Part shown: positions 44,181 to 55,490 of the stretch, piece after piece
Layout of the letters: every line of letters begins with the position of its first letter
How positions within the stretch are numbered: the stretch's first letter is position 1
NCBI RefSeq assembly: GCF_032452875.1
Contig: NC_083896.1
Span: forward strand, 6,448,001 to 6,512,000
Direction: 5' to 3'
Length of the DNA: 64,000 nt
Source: Bos javanicus
Lineage: Eukaryota; Chordata; Mammalia; Artiodactyla; Bovidae
Notes under the pieces: model-generated
Told to the model about the DNA's origin: nothing
Databases searched by the model: none
What the model saw: only the letters and a program-made list of their open reading frames with translations
Position numbers and translations under genes: made by a program

Positions 44181-44213
44181 CATATATGTGTGTGTGTGTG
44201 TGTGTATATATAT
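44181..44213. repeat. (TG)n(TA)n microsatellite, right of SINE
   Basis: 'atatatgtgtgtgtgtgtgt' then 'gtatatatata', the same motif order as at 43952-43976. Confidence 0.9.
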
Positions 44214-44310
44214 AGGGCTCAGCTGGAGTGGATACCTTGGAATATTTAACCACTTTCTCCTTAGCCAATGGATTGGCTGCTATATATACTCAGCTCTCCA
44301 GCTGAGCCTT

Positions 44311-44525
44311 GCGTGCTAAGTTGCTTCAGTTGTGTCTGACTCTTTGTGACCCCATGGACAGGAGCCCACAAGGCCCTTCTGTGCATGAGGATTCGCCAGT
44401 CAAGAATACTAAAGTGGATTGCCATGCCCTCTTCTGGGGGATCTTCCTGACTCTGGGATCTAACTTGTGTTTCTTAAGTCTCCGGCATCGGCAGGTGGGT
44501 TCTTTAACACTAGCAACACCTGGGA
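44311..44525 (-). repeat. Bov-tA SINE with 11-bp TSD
   Basis: Antisense Bov-tA from 'gcgtgctaagttgcttcagt' to 'agcaacacctggga'. Perfect direct repeats 'agctgagcctt' at 44300-44310 and 44526-44536 flank it. Confidence 0.94.
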
Positions 44526-44536
44526 AGCTGAGCCTT

Positions 44537-46978
44537 CAGGTATGCAAAATCCCTTATGACACGCGGGCTGGAACCTGACCTGGGTTGAACGCCAGGTTCA
44601 GTGATTAGATGTGCTACACAGTTTAAGCTGCAACCCCCCAGAGACTATCCAGTTCAAGAAAATAGCAGCTCTTGAGTCAGCTTGGCATCGTGACTCACAT
44701 ACCTGGGTACCCACTAGGTACAGTTATATTCTTATTTAAAGGTAGCCAATATTTGCTCACCTGATGGCATTAGGAGAAAAGTGTCTTTATGGTCTTGTTC
44801 TTTTCATTAAAATTTAAGTTCAGAGTTGGGAAAAGTAAACATCACTTTAAAAAGTGGGAATAATTGGCAGCAGTTCTGTTCTTCCCTGAGAGTGTGCTAA
44901 TTTTATCATTTTATTCAGCCACCTCCAGTGTGTAGAGTGAACAGGATCCTGGGTTAGAAATCAGAATACTTGTAGCCTTTAGCCCTGAAAAGTATTCGAC
45001 CACGTGCATAAAAATAGAAATGATATCTACCTCTACTAAACGCACAAGGATGTACTATGGCAAGCATGCGGAGGAGAAGGGGAGAGGGTGGTGAAGGATA
45101 CATTCCGGGCAAATCTTCCTTAACAGGTGTTTTGATAGTACAGTCAAAACACTTCTCTATGTAAAAACACAGGCTTTTCTGAGTCACAGCCATTGTTAAC
45201 TAAAAGAATTTATATTTTCTGGGCAAGTAGAGAAGTACCCACAAGCAAATCGGCACCACTATCTCTCTCTCCTGAGATTTCTATAAAAAAAGCCACCTTT
45301 TTGTCCTGTATAACTGCCTTCTGAATTCCTCTTGAGTATTTTACATCAGGCACAATGTGGCTGGAGATAGCTGTATTTATCTATGAGAGTTGAACTAGGA
45401 ATTGTTGGAGGGTGATACAAGTTACCTGCTTATTTAAGGTTTGATGGAGAAAAATCAGGTGCTTTTGAGACATCCTAGTGAATTAAAACAAGGCCTTAAT
45501 CTTAGAACTAGAAATAATTCTAAAAAAGCTTTGTAGCAATAATTATACAAAGCACCTGCATTGTAGCTATTTTTTCCTGGATGGAAATAAAATTATCTTT
45601 TTTCTTACTCTTAACAAAGACACCGTATTATATATTTTCATCAAAGCTTTGTAGATATTTGTATTTAAATTATGTATATGCATATGTATGTGAGAGAATA
45701 TTTTTATGATGGATTTAAGGAAAAATTGCCTATATGAAATGACATTCTACAATAATGTGTAATGATACTTTTCAACTTTCATTAATAAGCATTCAGTAGT
45801 GGCAGGTTCACAATTGGAGAAAACATAGTTCACTTATCACAATGTGAGATGCTCAGAATTCTAGGCACTTGGTTCTTGTTGAGCTAAATGGAAGTGTGAT
45901 TTTATACAGTGCTGGAGAAGAAGCACTATGTCAGATTCAATACTTAAAGAATTGGGAAAAAATACACTTATTTATATATGTAAGTTTATTGTTGTAGAAT
46001 TATGGTACATTGTAGAAAACCTTCATTGTTTTGGTAAGCAAATAAAGGTTGGGTAAATATTCCTAAAATTCCTTTCATTATAAATGAATTTCATGCCTTT
46101 GGCAGTAATAATCAAGAATTTTTTTCCAGGATTTTGAATATGTTAGTCTTTTTTCGTCCTATGAAAGACCAAATGATCACACTAGTAGTATTACTTGTGA
46201 AGCTATTAAACGAGTGATATTTAAGAAATGTTCTTTGAAAGATTTTGAATGTAGTATAATTCCAAGCTTCTCACCGCTCTTGTAACTTTCAGTTCAGCAG
46301 GATGTATAATTGGGAATTATGGAATTCTAGCCTCTAAACTTACTATGCTGGGTTTGGGGTTTGGATTTTATTTTTGGTTTCTTTGTGTTTTGGCATTATT
46401 CTCCAAGCTCATAATTATGCTCATTAAAACACTGAAATATTTATATAATTTTAAGATGTCGAAACTATGTATATTTCTTCTTCAGAAAAATTAATAAAAT
46501 ATAATATGTTCATTATGAATTCTAATGATGAGTTTTCATATTTGATTATTGACAATTTCTATTTGCCATCAGAAGATCTCCACAGAGATCAGGTTCCTAC
46601 AGGTCTCTGCCATCACACCCCTGTACAAGGCCCTCTAAGCAGAGTCCAGGCATTCCCACTCCTGAGGGAATTCAATGGCCATGTCCTCAAAGGTCAACTG
46701 TTCCTAAGAAAAAGCCATTCCAGACTCCAGTTTTTTCCTTTTCCGTAGGCCACGTGAGTCTTTGGAAATTTATATTGAAAGTTTGAAAGATGTTGTTTAT
46801 TGCTTAGAATCAGCATACCCCTTCCTGCGCCACAACCATACATACATGGATGACCTCACCATGTGGAATAGACAGTCCTCTGCTGCCCACAGTCACAGGA
46901 GGGATTCAGCACAGCAAACTCCCTCACAGAGACTAATAAGTGAGGTTTGTGACACTTCCCTTCAGATCAGGCTCGCCC
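44537..46978. other. Intergenic unique DNA
   Basis: No repeat family was recognised over 2.4 kb, which is long for this window. At 46570-46960 composition becomes more balanced and two + frames of 93 and 82 codons run through (46467-46748 and 46762-47010). Neither has a recognised domain. Confidence 0.45.
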
Positions 46979-47090
46979 GGGAGTTCCCTGGTGGCCTAGT
47001 GAATGGTTAGGATTCTGAGCTCTCACTGTCATGGCCTAGGTTCAATTTCTGGTGAGGAAACAGGTCCTGTCAGCCAAGAAACTTTCCACT
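46979..47090 (+). repeat. CHR SINE
   Basis: 'gggagttccctggtggccta', 'atggttaggattctgagctc' and 'ggttcaatttctggtgagga' are the tRNA-like head of a cetartiodactyl CHR SINE. The tail 'cctgtcagccaagaaac' is a known CHR variant end. Confidence 0.8.
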
Positions 47091-47555
47091 ATATAAGAAG
47101 AGGAGAATAAGGCACTCGGGCCTGGAATAAATCATAGCAGTAATGGCAACATCTGATTTACTTGAGGTGGAGGAGCAGGTGCTGGGATTTGAGGTCCCTG
47201 GAGGGTTCCACATCAACCTGAATTATAGCAGGGTACCATGCAGCACAAAGTTTTATTCCATATTTTCAGAAATGTGCCAAAAGCAAAACCAGAATGTGTG
47301 GTTATTTTACCGAGAGTAATATTCAGGTGGTGTTAACGAGCCATGGCTTTCTAATATCCCTGTCTGCATGTAATACAAAATGTTTGGTTGTTATAACAAG
47401 ATTTAAACATACTGCAGGGCAAATCGTATTTTCTAAAGCACAGGAACCACTTTTAGTAAAGAAGCCTGACTGGATAAGTCTTATTGTAAGATGTTCTGTT
47501 CCTCCTCCACTCACCTCAGCTTTATTGAGAATTTCTGTTACCTTTAGTTTCTGTA
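47091..47555. other. Intergenic unique DNA
   Basis: No gene or repeat was recognised. Confidence 0.45.
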
Positions 47556-47770
47556 GGGCTTCCCTGGCGGCTCAGACAGTAAAGCGTCTGCCTACAGTGC
47601 AGGAGACCCGGGTTCGATCCCTGGGTCGGGAAGATCCTCTGGTGAAGGAAATGGCAACCCACTCCAGTACTCTTGCCTGGAAAATCCCATGGACAGAGGA
47701 GCCTGGTAGGCTACAGTCTATGGGGTCACAAAGAGTTGGACATGACTGAGCGACTTCACTCACTCACTCA
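47556..47770 (+). repeat. Bov-tA SINE, well preserved
   Basis: Complete: head 'gggcttccctggcggctcag', intact B-box-like 'gggttcgatccctgggtcgg', Bov-A body, end 'gactgagcgacttcactcac'. It is one of the least diverged copies here. Confidence 0.95.
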
Positions 47771-48218
47771 AACATTGACTATACTGTAAATATTTACACC
47801 CGTACAGAAAGTCCTGCTTGAAGAATTTGGTTTATTTTCCCCAATATGTCATCATCTCCATTTTTTGAAATTTATGCATTACACGAAATAAAGAATAATA
47901 GGATAATGGCTCACAGGTATGTCTGACATTTAAATAGGTGGAATATGAGCGGTCTGCTTTGTTGCAGACACCTGTGTTCCAGTATCATTTGAAAACTAGC
48001 TGTGTGATTTCCCCATCAGAAAAATGCAGACCAGAATTTTCTCTAAGATTTATTCCATCTTGTGTTTCTGGGCTGGCTGTGAACCTGTCATTTTAGAGTG
48101 GACAGAATGAGTAAAAATGCTTCAGTATACATGATTACGGTCATGTTTAGGTTCTAAAGCATGCAAAATTGGAAAACCTTCTTGCATCAGGATAAAAAAT
48201 ATTTGCTTCAGAGTAAAG
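47771..48218. other. Intergenic DNA, possible MIR at ~47935-48070
   Basis: 'gaaaactagctgtgtgattt' followed by 'ccccatcagaaaaatgcag' resembles a MIR mid-block. It is otherwise unique. Confidence 0.35.
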
Positions 48219-48437
48219 GACTTTTTGGTGGCTCAGTGGTAAAGAATCTGCTTGTCCTTGCAGGAGACAAGAGTTCAATCCCTGGGTCAGGAAGATGTCC
48301 TGGAGAAGGAAATGGCCACCCACTCCAGTATTCTTGCCTGGAAAATCCAATGGACAGAGGAGCCTGGTGGGCTACAGTCCATGGGGTCACAAAGAGTGGG
48401 ACATGACTTAACAACTAAACAACAATGACAACAACAA
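48219..48437 (+). repeat. Bov-tA SINE
   Basis: Head 'actttttggtggctcagtgg', B-box-like 'agttcaatccctgggtcagg', complete Bov-A body and an (AAC)n-type tail 'caacaatgacaacaacaaaa'. Confidence 0.93.
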
Positions 48438-49476
48438 AAGACATTATGCTGTCTGCATCTCTAAATGTATGCTCTTGATGTTCCATTGTTATTCATTGTT
48501 TTCTTTCATCTAAAAGTCATTCATTGATCAAATCAGCTGCCACAGTGCCCTCATTTATAGAGCTTTTAGGAGTAGTGACTTAAAAAAAAAAAAAGGAGTA
48601 GTGACTTGTTTGTAGGGTTTAAGCAGATTACTCTTCACTACATGTAACTGCATTTTTCTCAATCAATTCCTACCACGTTACAATCCTTCAAGGGCTTTAT
48701 TTTCAGGGTAGCTGCCTTCCTGAGATGGTGTCTTGCATCCTGTGTTTTGCTAAGCGGTCAAGCATTCTATAATGAGCATTCCAATAGGTCAAGTTTAGAC
48801 GCATTTAAAAAGCAAGATTAGCAGTTATGTGCTTGCATTCCCCATGTGCATTATTTGCTTTGTATCACAATGGGGTCATGAGTGCATATTTTAATAGCAT
48901 TCGTGTTGTAAAATTACTCATCAGCAGTGGCCAGAAAGAACACAAAAGATAATTGGGAAAAAATGCTTTGGGAGGGTGTGCAAATCAAGGAGACTTTGAT
49001 GCAAACCTCAATTCTGAAGATTAAAAGTTCCTTTAAAATGGCTTTCCTTATTCATATTGATTACCTTGCTGTCAGGAATGTGTTTGCCAGAGCTCAAAAA
49101 TATGAAAATGTATGACAATAAAAGTTTCTCATCAGGCTTTTTATTAGGCAATGAAATGTACAAATCTTTTGAAGTGGCTTGTGTTGCAGAGACCCTGTTT
49201 GCAGCTTGGTGGTAAATATGTCATCTACTGGGAGATATAAGCCAATATCCAAACCTGTTTTTGCATCTCAGATATAGACCCCATGGTATTGTATAAATAA
49301 TATTTTTTTACTTACAATGACTGTTAATTGTGACAGATTCCCAAGTCACCTGATATACATTTTGACAAGATGATTTTGAAATTTAATTCCAGGTTTGTGC
49401 TGACAGAAGACTTCTGTAGGAGGTATTGATTAGTAGGCAAATTTGGACTTCAAGTTTTTAGAATAGTTCTCTGCCT
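48438..49476. other. Intergenic unique DNA
   Basis: It contains a short local duplication 'aggagtagtgactt' at 48569-48582 and 48594-48607 separated by an A run. No gene was recognised. Confidence 0.45.
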
Positions 49477-49488
49477 TGGGTTTCTTTT

Positions 49489-49694
49489 GATTCCCTGGTG
49501 GCTCAGATGGTAAAGAATCTGCCTGCCGTGCAGGTGGAGTCAATCTCTGAGTCAGGGAAATCCCCTGGAGAAAGGCATGGCAATCCATTCCAGCATTCTT
49601 GCTTGGAGAATTCATGGACAGAGGAGCCTGGCAGGCTATAATCCATGGGGTCCCAAAGAGTCAGACACCAATGAACGACTAACACTTTCACTTC
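49489..49694 (+). repeat. Bov-tA SINE with 12-bp TSD
   Basis: Head 'gattccctggtggctcagat' to the end 'acgactaacactttcacttc'. Perfect 12-bp repeats 'tgggtttctttt' lie at 49477-49488 and 49695-49706. Confidence 0.94.
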
Positions 49695-49706
49695 TGGGTT
49701 TCTTTT

Positions 49707-50050
49707 ATGGTGGTGGTGAGAAATGGTTAGTTATTTATTTACATCTGTAATAGGATACTTGGGGGAAAATACATTTTCATCTTCCAAAGCAGATGGAAAT
49801 AACATTTCTAGCAATGTTCTACAACTGTGTTGCTTCTGTTAAGCTTTGCCTTTGGAGTAGTTGTTGTACCTTTAACCCTTATCTGCTAGTAACAGGAAGT
49901 GTATCCCAAATTAGATAAGCTTGCAGACAAGCCCTGGGAGCTATGACCATACTCTGATGTTGAACTGTGACTACAGTTTCTCTTCTCATTTGTCTAATAT
50001 AAAGTCCATTCCTCGCCTATTTCATTGAATCCAGCTTTAGCCTGAAACAT
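49707..50050. other. Intergenic unique DNA
   Basis: No gene or repeat was recognised. Confidence 0.45.
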
Positions 50051-50796
50051 TAAACTTAAAAGCTTTTGCACAGCAAAGGAAACTGTAAACAAGGTGAAAG
50101 ACAACCCTCAGAATGGGAGAAAATAATAGCAAATAAAACAACTGACAAAGGATTAATTTCCAAAATATACAAGCAGCTCATACAACTCAGTATCAGAATA
50201 ACAAACAATCCAATCAAAAAATGGGGAAAAGATCTAAACAGACATTTCTCCAAAGAAGACATATAGATGGCTAACAAACATATGAAAGGATGCTCAGCAT
50301 CGCTCATTATTAAAGAAATGCAAATCAGAACTACAAAGATATCACCTCACACTGATCAGAATGACCATCATCAAAAAGTCTACAAAAAATAAATGCTGGA
50401 GAAGGTGTGGAGAAAAGGGAACCCTCTTGCACTGTTGGTGGGAATGTAAATTGATACAGCCACTACGGAAGACGGTATGGAGATTCCTTAAAAAAAACTA
50501 GGAATAAAACCACCATATGACCCAGCAATCCCACTCCTAGGCATATACCCTGAGGAAACCAAAATTGAAAAAGACACATGTATCCCAATGTTCATTGCAG
50601 CACTATTTACAATAGCTAGAACATGGAAGCAACCTATTGGAAGGAATCCATCAACAAATTCCATTAATCCATGGAAGTTGTCCATCAACAACTGAATGGA
50701 TAAAGAAGTTGTGGTACCTATACACAACGGAATATTACTCAGCCATAAAAGGAATGCATTTGAGTCAGTTCTAATGAGGTGGATGAAAATAGAGTG

Positions 50797-50985
50797 AAAA
50801 AGTGAAAGTGAAAGTCACTCAGTTGTGTCCAACTTTGTGACCCCATGGAATATACAGTCCATGGAGTTCTCCAGGCCACAAAACTGGAGAGAGTTGACAT
50901 TTCCTTTTCTAGAGGATCCTCCCGACCCAGGGATCGAACCTAGGTCTCCCATATTGCAGGCTGATTCTTTACCAGCTGAGCCACA
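50797..50985 (-). repeat. Bov-tA SINE nested in L1
   Basis: Antisense Bov-tA with a 5' 'aaagtgaaagtgaaagtcac' (reversed tail) and reversed head 'accagctgagccaca'. L1 text joins across it ('agagtgaa' / 'gtcggaaagagaaa'). Confidence 0.92.
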
Positions 50986-51246
50986 AGTCGGAAAGAGAAA
51001 AATAAATATTGTATATAATGCATATATTTGCAATCTAGAAAGATGGTACTGATGAATTTTTTTTGCAAGTCAGCAGCGGAGAAAAAGATATAAAGAACAG
51101 ACTTACGGACACAGGGAGAGAGGAGGAGAGGGTGAGGTGTATGGAGAGAGTAACATGGAAACTTATATTACCATATGTAAAATAGATAGCCTATGGGAAT
51201 TTGCTGTATGTCTCAGGGAATTCGAACAGGGGCTTTGTATCAACCT

Positions 51247-51297
51247 AGAGGGGTGGGGTGGGGAGGGAGACGGGAGGGAGGTTCAAAAGGGAGGGGG
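51247..51297 (+). repeat. G-rich tract in L1 3' UTR
   Basis: Several runs of three to five G ('agaggggtggggtggggagg', 'gggagggagg', 'gggagggggtg') occur within 51 bases. L1 3' UTRs are known for conserved G-rich, quadruplex-capable polypurine tracts. Confidence 0.7.
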
Positions 51298-51495
51298 TGT
51301 ATGCATACATATGGCTGATTGATGTTGAGGTCTTCACAGAAAACAACAAAATTCTGTGAAGCAATTATCCTTCAGTTAATACATAAATTTATAAAAAGTT
51401 AAAAAGAGAATGCTTCATTTATTTTTTCTTGTTGGTTCCTCAGCTCAGCTATAGACTTTAGAACCTTGATATTCTATGCTATACTCAGTACATGC

Positions 51496-51784
51496 TGTGT
51501 AGTCTCAGTCACCCAGTCGTGTCTGACTCTTTGTGGCCACTTGGACTGTAGCCCGCCAGGCTCCTCTCTCCATGGGATTCTCCAGGCAAGGATACTGGAC
51601 AGGATTGTCATTTCCTACTCCAGGGGATCTTCCCGACCCAGGGATTGAACCCACGTCTCTTACATCTCCTGCAAAGGACTGTCATTTCCTACTCCAGGAG
51701 ATCTTCCCGACCCAGGGATTGAACCCACATCTCTTATGTCTCCTGCACTGCTGGCAGATTCTTTACCACTGCACCACCTGGGTC
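51496..51784 (-). repeat. Bov-tA SINE with internal 74-bp tandem duplication
   Basis: Antisense Bov-tA from 'tgtgtagtctcagtcaccca' to 'ccaccacctgggtcc'-type head sequence near 51784. A 74-bp block covering the Bov-A/tRNA junction occurs twice, at 51602-51675 and 51676-51749, making the SINE about 290 rather than 215 bp. Confidence 0.92.
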
Positions 51785-52044
51785 CAGGCTCTGCTTCTGT
51801 ATGTTCTCCAGTCATCTTCTGAGTTAGCCTATTTTCCTTGGTTCCAAGTTTTCCTTTCCCTCCGGGCTTGGGAAAATCATCCGTGCACTGGCTCTGCTCA
51901 GCAACAGCCCCCCTGAGCCCCTGGTTGCAGTAAGTGCCCGTCACATACCAGTGTGCTACAGAATCAGATGTCTCTATGGCAGGCTGTTCAGTAGCTTATT
52001 TACATAGGAAGTGATGCTGCAAGTACAGTCGAGTCTTTTTTTCC
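51785..52044. other. Intergenic unique DNA
   Basis: No gene or repeat was recognised. Confidence 0.4.
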
Positions 52045-52360
52045 TGGTAGTTCTGTTCTATAAAGATCACACAAGCACACATGCTGAATTCATGAATACT
52101 GAACTTTTGCTCCCAATTTAGTTCTTGTGAGCATCTGATCCCAATATTTTTATCAACCATTCAATACATGACCTGTATGTTTGTGTGTTTCTGGTTAAAG
52201 ACACTTTATTTAATATATATCGTCAGTTCATTAGTGTTGAATTCACAGCCAGCAGCACTATAACTCATGCCTGAATGAAGGTTGTCTAACACATGTATGT
52301 TCTTCAGAAGGCACATCATGGATAGATTATGAAGGTTTTATTAGGCCTCATTTATTATTA
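52045..52360. repeat. Possible ancient DNA transposon relic
   Basis: 'gttctataaagatcacacaa', 'gaattcatgaatactgaact', 'gtgtgtttctggttaaagac' and 'ttcacagccagcagcactat' recall a mammal-wide repeat I associate with Tigger/mariner-type relics. Subfamily and strand are not secure. Confidence 0.35.
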
Positions 52361-52404
52361 GTTCAGTGCAGTTGCTCAGTCATGTCCAACTCTTCGTGAC
52401 CCCA
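52361..52404 (-). repeat. Tiny BovB/Bov-A 3' end scrap
   Basis: Only 'gttcagtgcagttgctcagt' and 'catgtccaactcttcgtgac' are present (44 bp), the reversed 3' end. It is an extreme 5' truncation. Confidence 0.75.
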
Positions 52405-53084
52405 ATAGATATGTTAATATGTGTAAAAAGTGTGCAAACACTTGTGTTCAGCAAAGGTTAACATGGCAGGCCTGAGGCTGCTGTTTTTCTTATGAAGTCC
52501 TTCTGGCAGGATTGGCCATCTGGAAACCTAAATTTCAGGAGCATTCCCACCACCCTAACTGCTAAGAGGGACTCAGTGTAACTAAACTTTTGTGCCAACT
52601 ATGAGGTTTGTACTGAACATCTGCTTTCCTTCTGAGGGCCTGGAATTTTGGCAAGTGCTGGGCAGAGGTCTTATGTGATCAACCCCCCATAACACCTTGG
52701 ACACTCTCTAATGACCTTCACTGGCTCATAACATTTCACAAAGTTTGTCACAACTTATTGCTGGACAACTTCTGTGTGTCTTATATGATCTTGCTGGGAG
52801 ACGACTCTTGGTAGCAATTGCCTGGTTTCCTCTGGACTTCACCTTACACACCTTTTCCCTTGGCTGATTTTGCTCTGCCTCCTTTTGCTGTAATGATTTT
52901 TAGCTGTGAGTGCAATTACATGCCGAGGCTTGTGAGTTTTAAATAAGAATCATGAAACCTAAGTCTCACTGGGCTCCTCGGCCACAATCTGCATGACTCT
53001 TAGTACAGGGGGTGTCCACTGGTTTTGTACCTGAGGAGTTAACTAACCAGATTACTTTGACACAAGTTAGGCTGAAATTGTGGG
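52405..53084. other. Intergenic unique DNA
   Basis: No gene or repeat was recognised. Confidence 0.4.
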
Positions 53085-53220
53085 TGTGAATCCCATGGAT
53101 TTGGAGGGCCGACTGTGTTGCTGTGCCACATTGTACACAAGGAGCTCGAGCATCTGCAGGTTTTGGTGCCCATGGGGACTCGGAATCAATCTCCCATGCA
53201 CACTGAGACCACTATGCCTT
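53085..53220. repeat. Probable Tigger-type DNA transposon fragment
   Basis: 'ggatttggagggccgactgt', 'ggagctcgagcatctgcagg' and 'ttttggtgcccatggggact' resemble the terminal part of TcMar-Tigger MITE-like repeats of mammals. Confidence 0.45.
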
Positions 53221-53556
53221 GTATTCTCTCTGTTCTTGTGCCTGAGAGGGAAGTGGATTAGGACCTTTCCCCTACCCTCGGGTCTCCCTTCCATTCATAG
53301 AGCGACCCCCTTGCTGTCTTCTTTGTTGAATCTCTTTTCTCTGTTTACTTTCTTTTTTTCCATTGACAGATTAAGAGCAGTAAGTGCCCAGATTTGGACT
53401 CATCCTTTACTAACAGTTGAAGCCTCCATTTGGGACTTTCTTAAGCCTCATGCACCAACTGAGATTTACCAGTAAACTCCAGTTGGAATTAGACACTGGC
53501 CCAGTTACTAATGTCACTTTCTCTCCTCTTCTAATGTTGTGTATAGACCTCTTATA
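53221..53556. other. Intergenic unique DNA
   Basis: The 131-codon + frame (53080-53475) crosses into this stretch from the Tigger-like fragment. A splice-acceptor-like 'ctttttttccattgacag' ends at 53370. No known protein was recognised. Confidence 0.4.
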
Positions 53557-54059
53557 CCTTGGAAGGAAAGCTATGACCAACCTCACATATTAAAAAGCGG
53601 AGACATTACTTTGCCAACAAAGGTCCGTCTAGTCAAAGCTATGTTTTTTCCAGTAGTCATGTATGGATGTGAGAGTTGGACTATAAAGAAAGCTGAGCAC
53701 CGAAGAACTGATGCTTTTGAACTGTGGTGTTGGAGAAGACTCTTGAGAGTCCCTTGGACTGCAAGGAGATCCAACCAGTTCAATCCTAAAGGACTGATGT
53801 TGAAGCTGAACCTCCAACACTTTGGCCACCTTATGCAAAGAGCTGACTCATTGGAAAAGACCCTGATGCTGGGAAAGGTTGAAGGTGGGAGGAGAAGGGG
53901 ACAACAGAGGATGAGATGGTGATGGCATCACCAAATGAATGGACATGAGTTTGAGTAAACTCTGGGAGTTGGTGATGGACAGGGAGCCTGGCATGCTGCA
54001 TTCCATGGGGTCGCAAAGAGTCGGACACAACTGAGTGATTGAACTGAACTGAACTGAAC
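53557..54059 (+). mobile_element. BovB LINE 3' fragment
   Basis: It begins 'ccttggaaggaaagctatga' and ends with GAACT repeats 'gaactgaactgaactgaaca'. The + frame 53539-53922 is the RT tail domain ('RRTDAFELWCWRRLLRVPWT'). A small deletion after 'NQFNPKGLM' removes part of the tail relative to other copies. Confidence 0.92.
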
Positions 54060-54874
54060 AAAAACTGACATGCAAAAATAAGGGATGCAAAGCAGAGGCA
54101 ATGTGGGATTCCAACTATTTTTTGATCTCCTTTGAAAATTATTAAAATAACTCAACAAAGCACTAATACCCCTTTTCTGTTTCCCTCCTTTTTCTTCTCA
54201 TCCTCTTCCTCAACCTATTTATTTCCATGTTTCCCTTGAGTGGATTGTGGTGAATGTAATCTGTGTTGACAGAATTAGCTGTTCTCTAAGATATTCCTCT
54301 TTCTCTTTGTTATCTTCCCTGTATTCTCCAGCCCATCACTTTAAGTGATTAAGTCAAATCTCTTTTTGATTTAAGATTAAGTCAGATCTCCTAATTCCAA
54401 CTATGACCTACAGAAGAGGTTACATTCCCAAGAAAAACAAGCTCTACCCCATTAGCCACTCTTTATTACACTTCTGAAAACCACTACTTACCAGTTTTCC
54501 CACCAATATTTGATTTATTTCAACACAGAAGATTCACTACACTTGAGACAGTAGTCTCATTTAGTCATTACACAACATGGTGATTCTGTTTTACTTGCTT
54601 ATCAGATGTTGTATTTTTGGTGTTATACCTTACCAAGGAGCCTGTAGATTCTTGTCAAGAGGAAGGCTGATGATTTGTTTCAGCTGACTTTATAGATAGG
54701 TGTCTTTCTGGACCTACAGAATCCCAGTATTGGCCATATAATGCACTATGGAGTTAGAATTCCTTTTGAGACAAACCCCCTGAATTTTAGATTCTTACTG
54801 CTTATGTTAAAATCTTACCTCCACTAATGTGAGCTCTGTTATGTGGGCCATTTTTTAAGAAACCTTTTATCAGC
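54060..54874. other. Intergenic unique DNA
   Basis: No gene or repeat was recognised. Confidence 0.45.
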
Positions 54875-54990
54875 TTTAGTTTTCCTATTTGTAGAATGAG
54901 GGTTACATAAGTTAATAGATATAAAGTATTTAGGGACACTAAGTAAGTACTCATTGCTATTAATAATAACAATAATTTTAATAAATACAG
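54875..54990 (+). repeat. MIR SINE fragment
   Basis: 'tagttttcctatttgtagaa', 'tgagggttacataagttaat' and 'aagtaagtactcattgctat' follow the MIR 3' half. Confidence 0.6.
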
Positions 54991-55034
54991 AAAGATAAGT
55001 ATGAAAGTCTGGAAGCAGGAAGGTATGAATTAAA

Positions 55035-55125
55035 ATTCTTGGCTCCACACACTTACTAGATTTGTGACTTTTGGGCAGGTATTTTTTTGTTCGCGTTTTT
55101 CTTATTAAAATTAAGGGTATGTGAG
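55035..55125 (+). repeat. MIR SINE fragment
   Basis: 'ggctccacacacttactaga' and 'tttgtgacttttgggcaggt' match the MIR core. Confidence 0.55.
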
Positions 55126-55349
55126 AACCAGAAATTATAAAATAATATTGTTTAGAATTATGTGTAGCATAAAATAGACAAAGAGGTGACTATTATAATT
55201 ATTATGGGAGAAAATAAATAATCTGAAGAAATCAGGTAGTAGACCATTGATAATTCATGCCTTTTCTGTATTATCTTATTTATGAAAATGTGCTTTAAAA
55301 TATTGCTTTGAGGTGATTACATTTCCATTACAATTTCGTAGTTATTTGT

Positions 55350-55490
55350 CTGCTTCCCTGTCAGCTCCACTAATTGTTCATTTCTTCAATGAAGTGCACA
55401 CTCTTAAGGTCTTAATCATCTTTGTATTCTAGGTCTTCGCAAAATATCTGATCCTCGATAGGTTTTCAGTAACTGTTTGCTAAATTAAAT
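55350..55490 (+). repeat. L2 LINE 3' end
   Basis: 'caatgaagtgcacactctta', 'catctttgtattctaggtct' and 'gttttcagtaactgtttgct' follow the L2 3' UTR order. Confidence 0.5.

Larger units (their letters stand above)
50051..51405 (+). mobile_element. L1 LINE, 3' 1.35 kb, interrupted by Bov-tA
   Basis: It runs from L1 ORF2 'aaagcttttgcacagcaaag' through 'ggggaaaagatctaaacag', 'cccagcaatcccactcctag' and 'ttactcagccataaaagga'. The 3' UTR contains a G-rich stretch (about 51247-51297), and the end is 'atttataaaaagttaaaaag'. A local 50-base insertion-like expansion near 50636-50690 duplicates 'ccatcaacaa'. It is 5' truncated with broken frames. Bov-tA sits at 50797-50985. Confidence 0.92.

Noticed and set aside
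47556..47635. tRNA-like sequence with intact B-box-like 'ggttcgatccc'
   Set aside because: It is the head of a Bov-tA SINE. The cloverleaf context is followed directly by the Bov-A body, and the copy is one of many, so no tRNA gene is called.
53080..53475. 131-codon + frame beyond NOX4
   Set aside because: It starts inside a Tigger-like repeat fragment and shows no recognisable domain. It stays a possibility only if transcripts are found.
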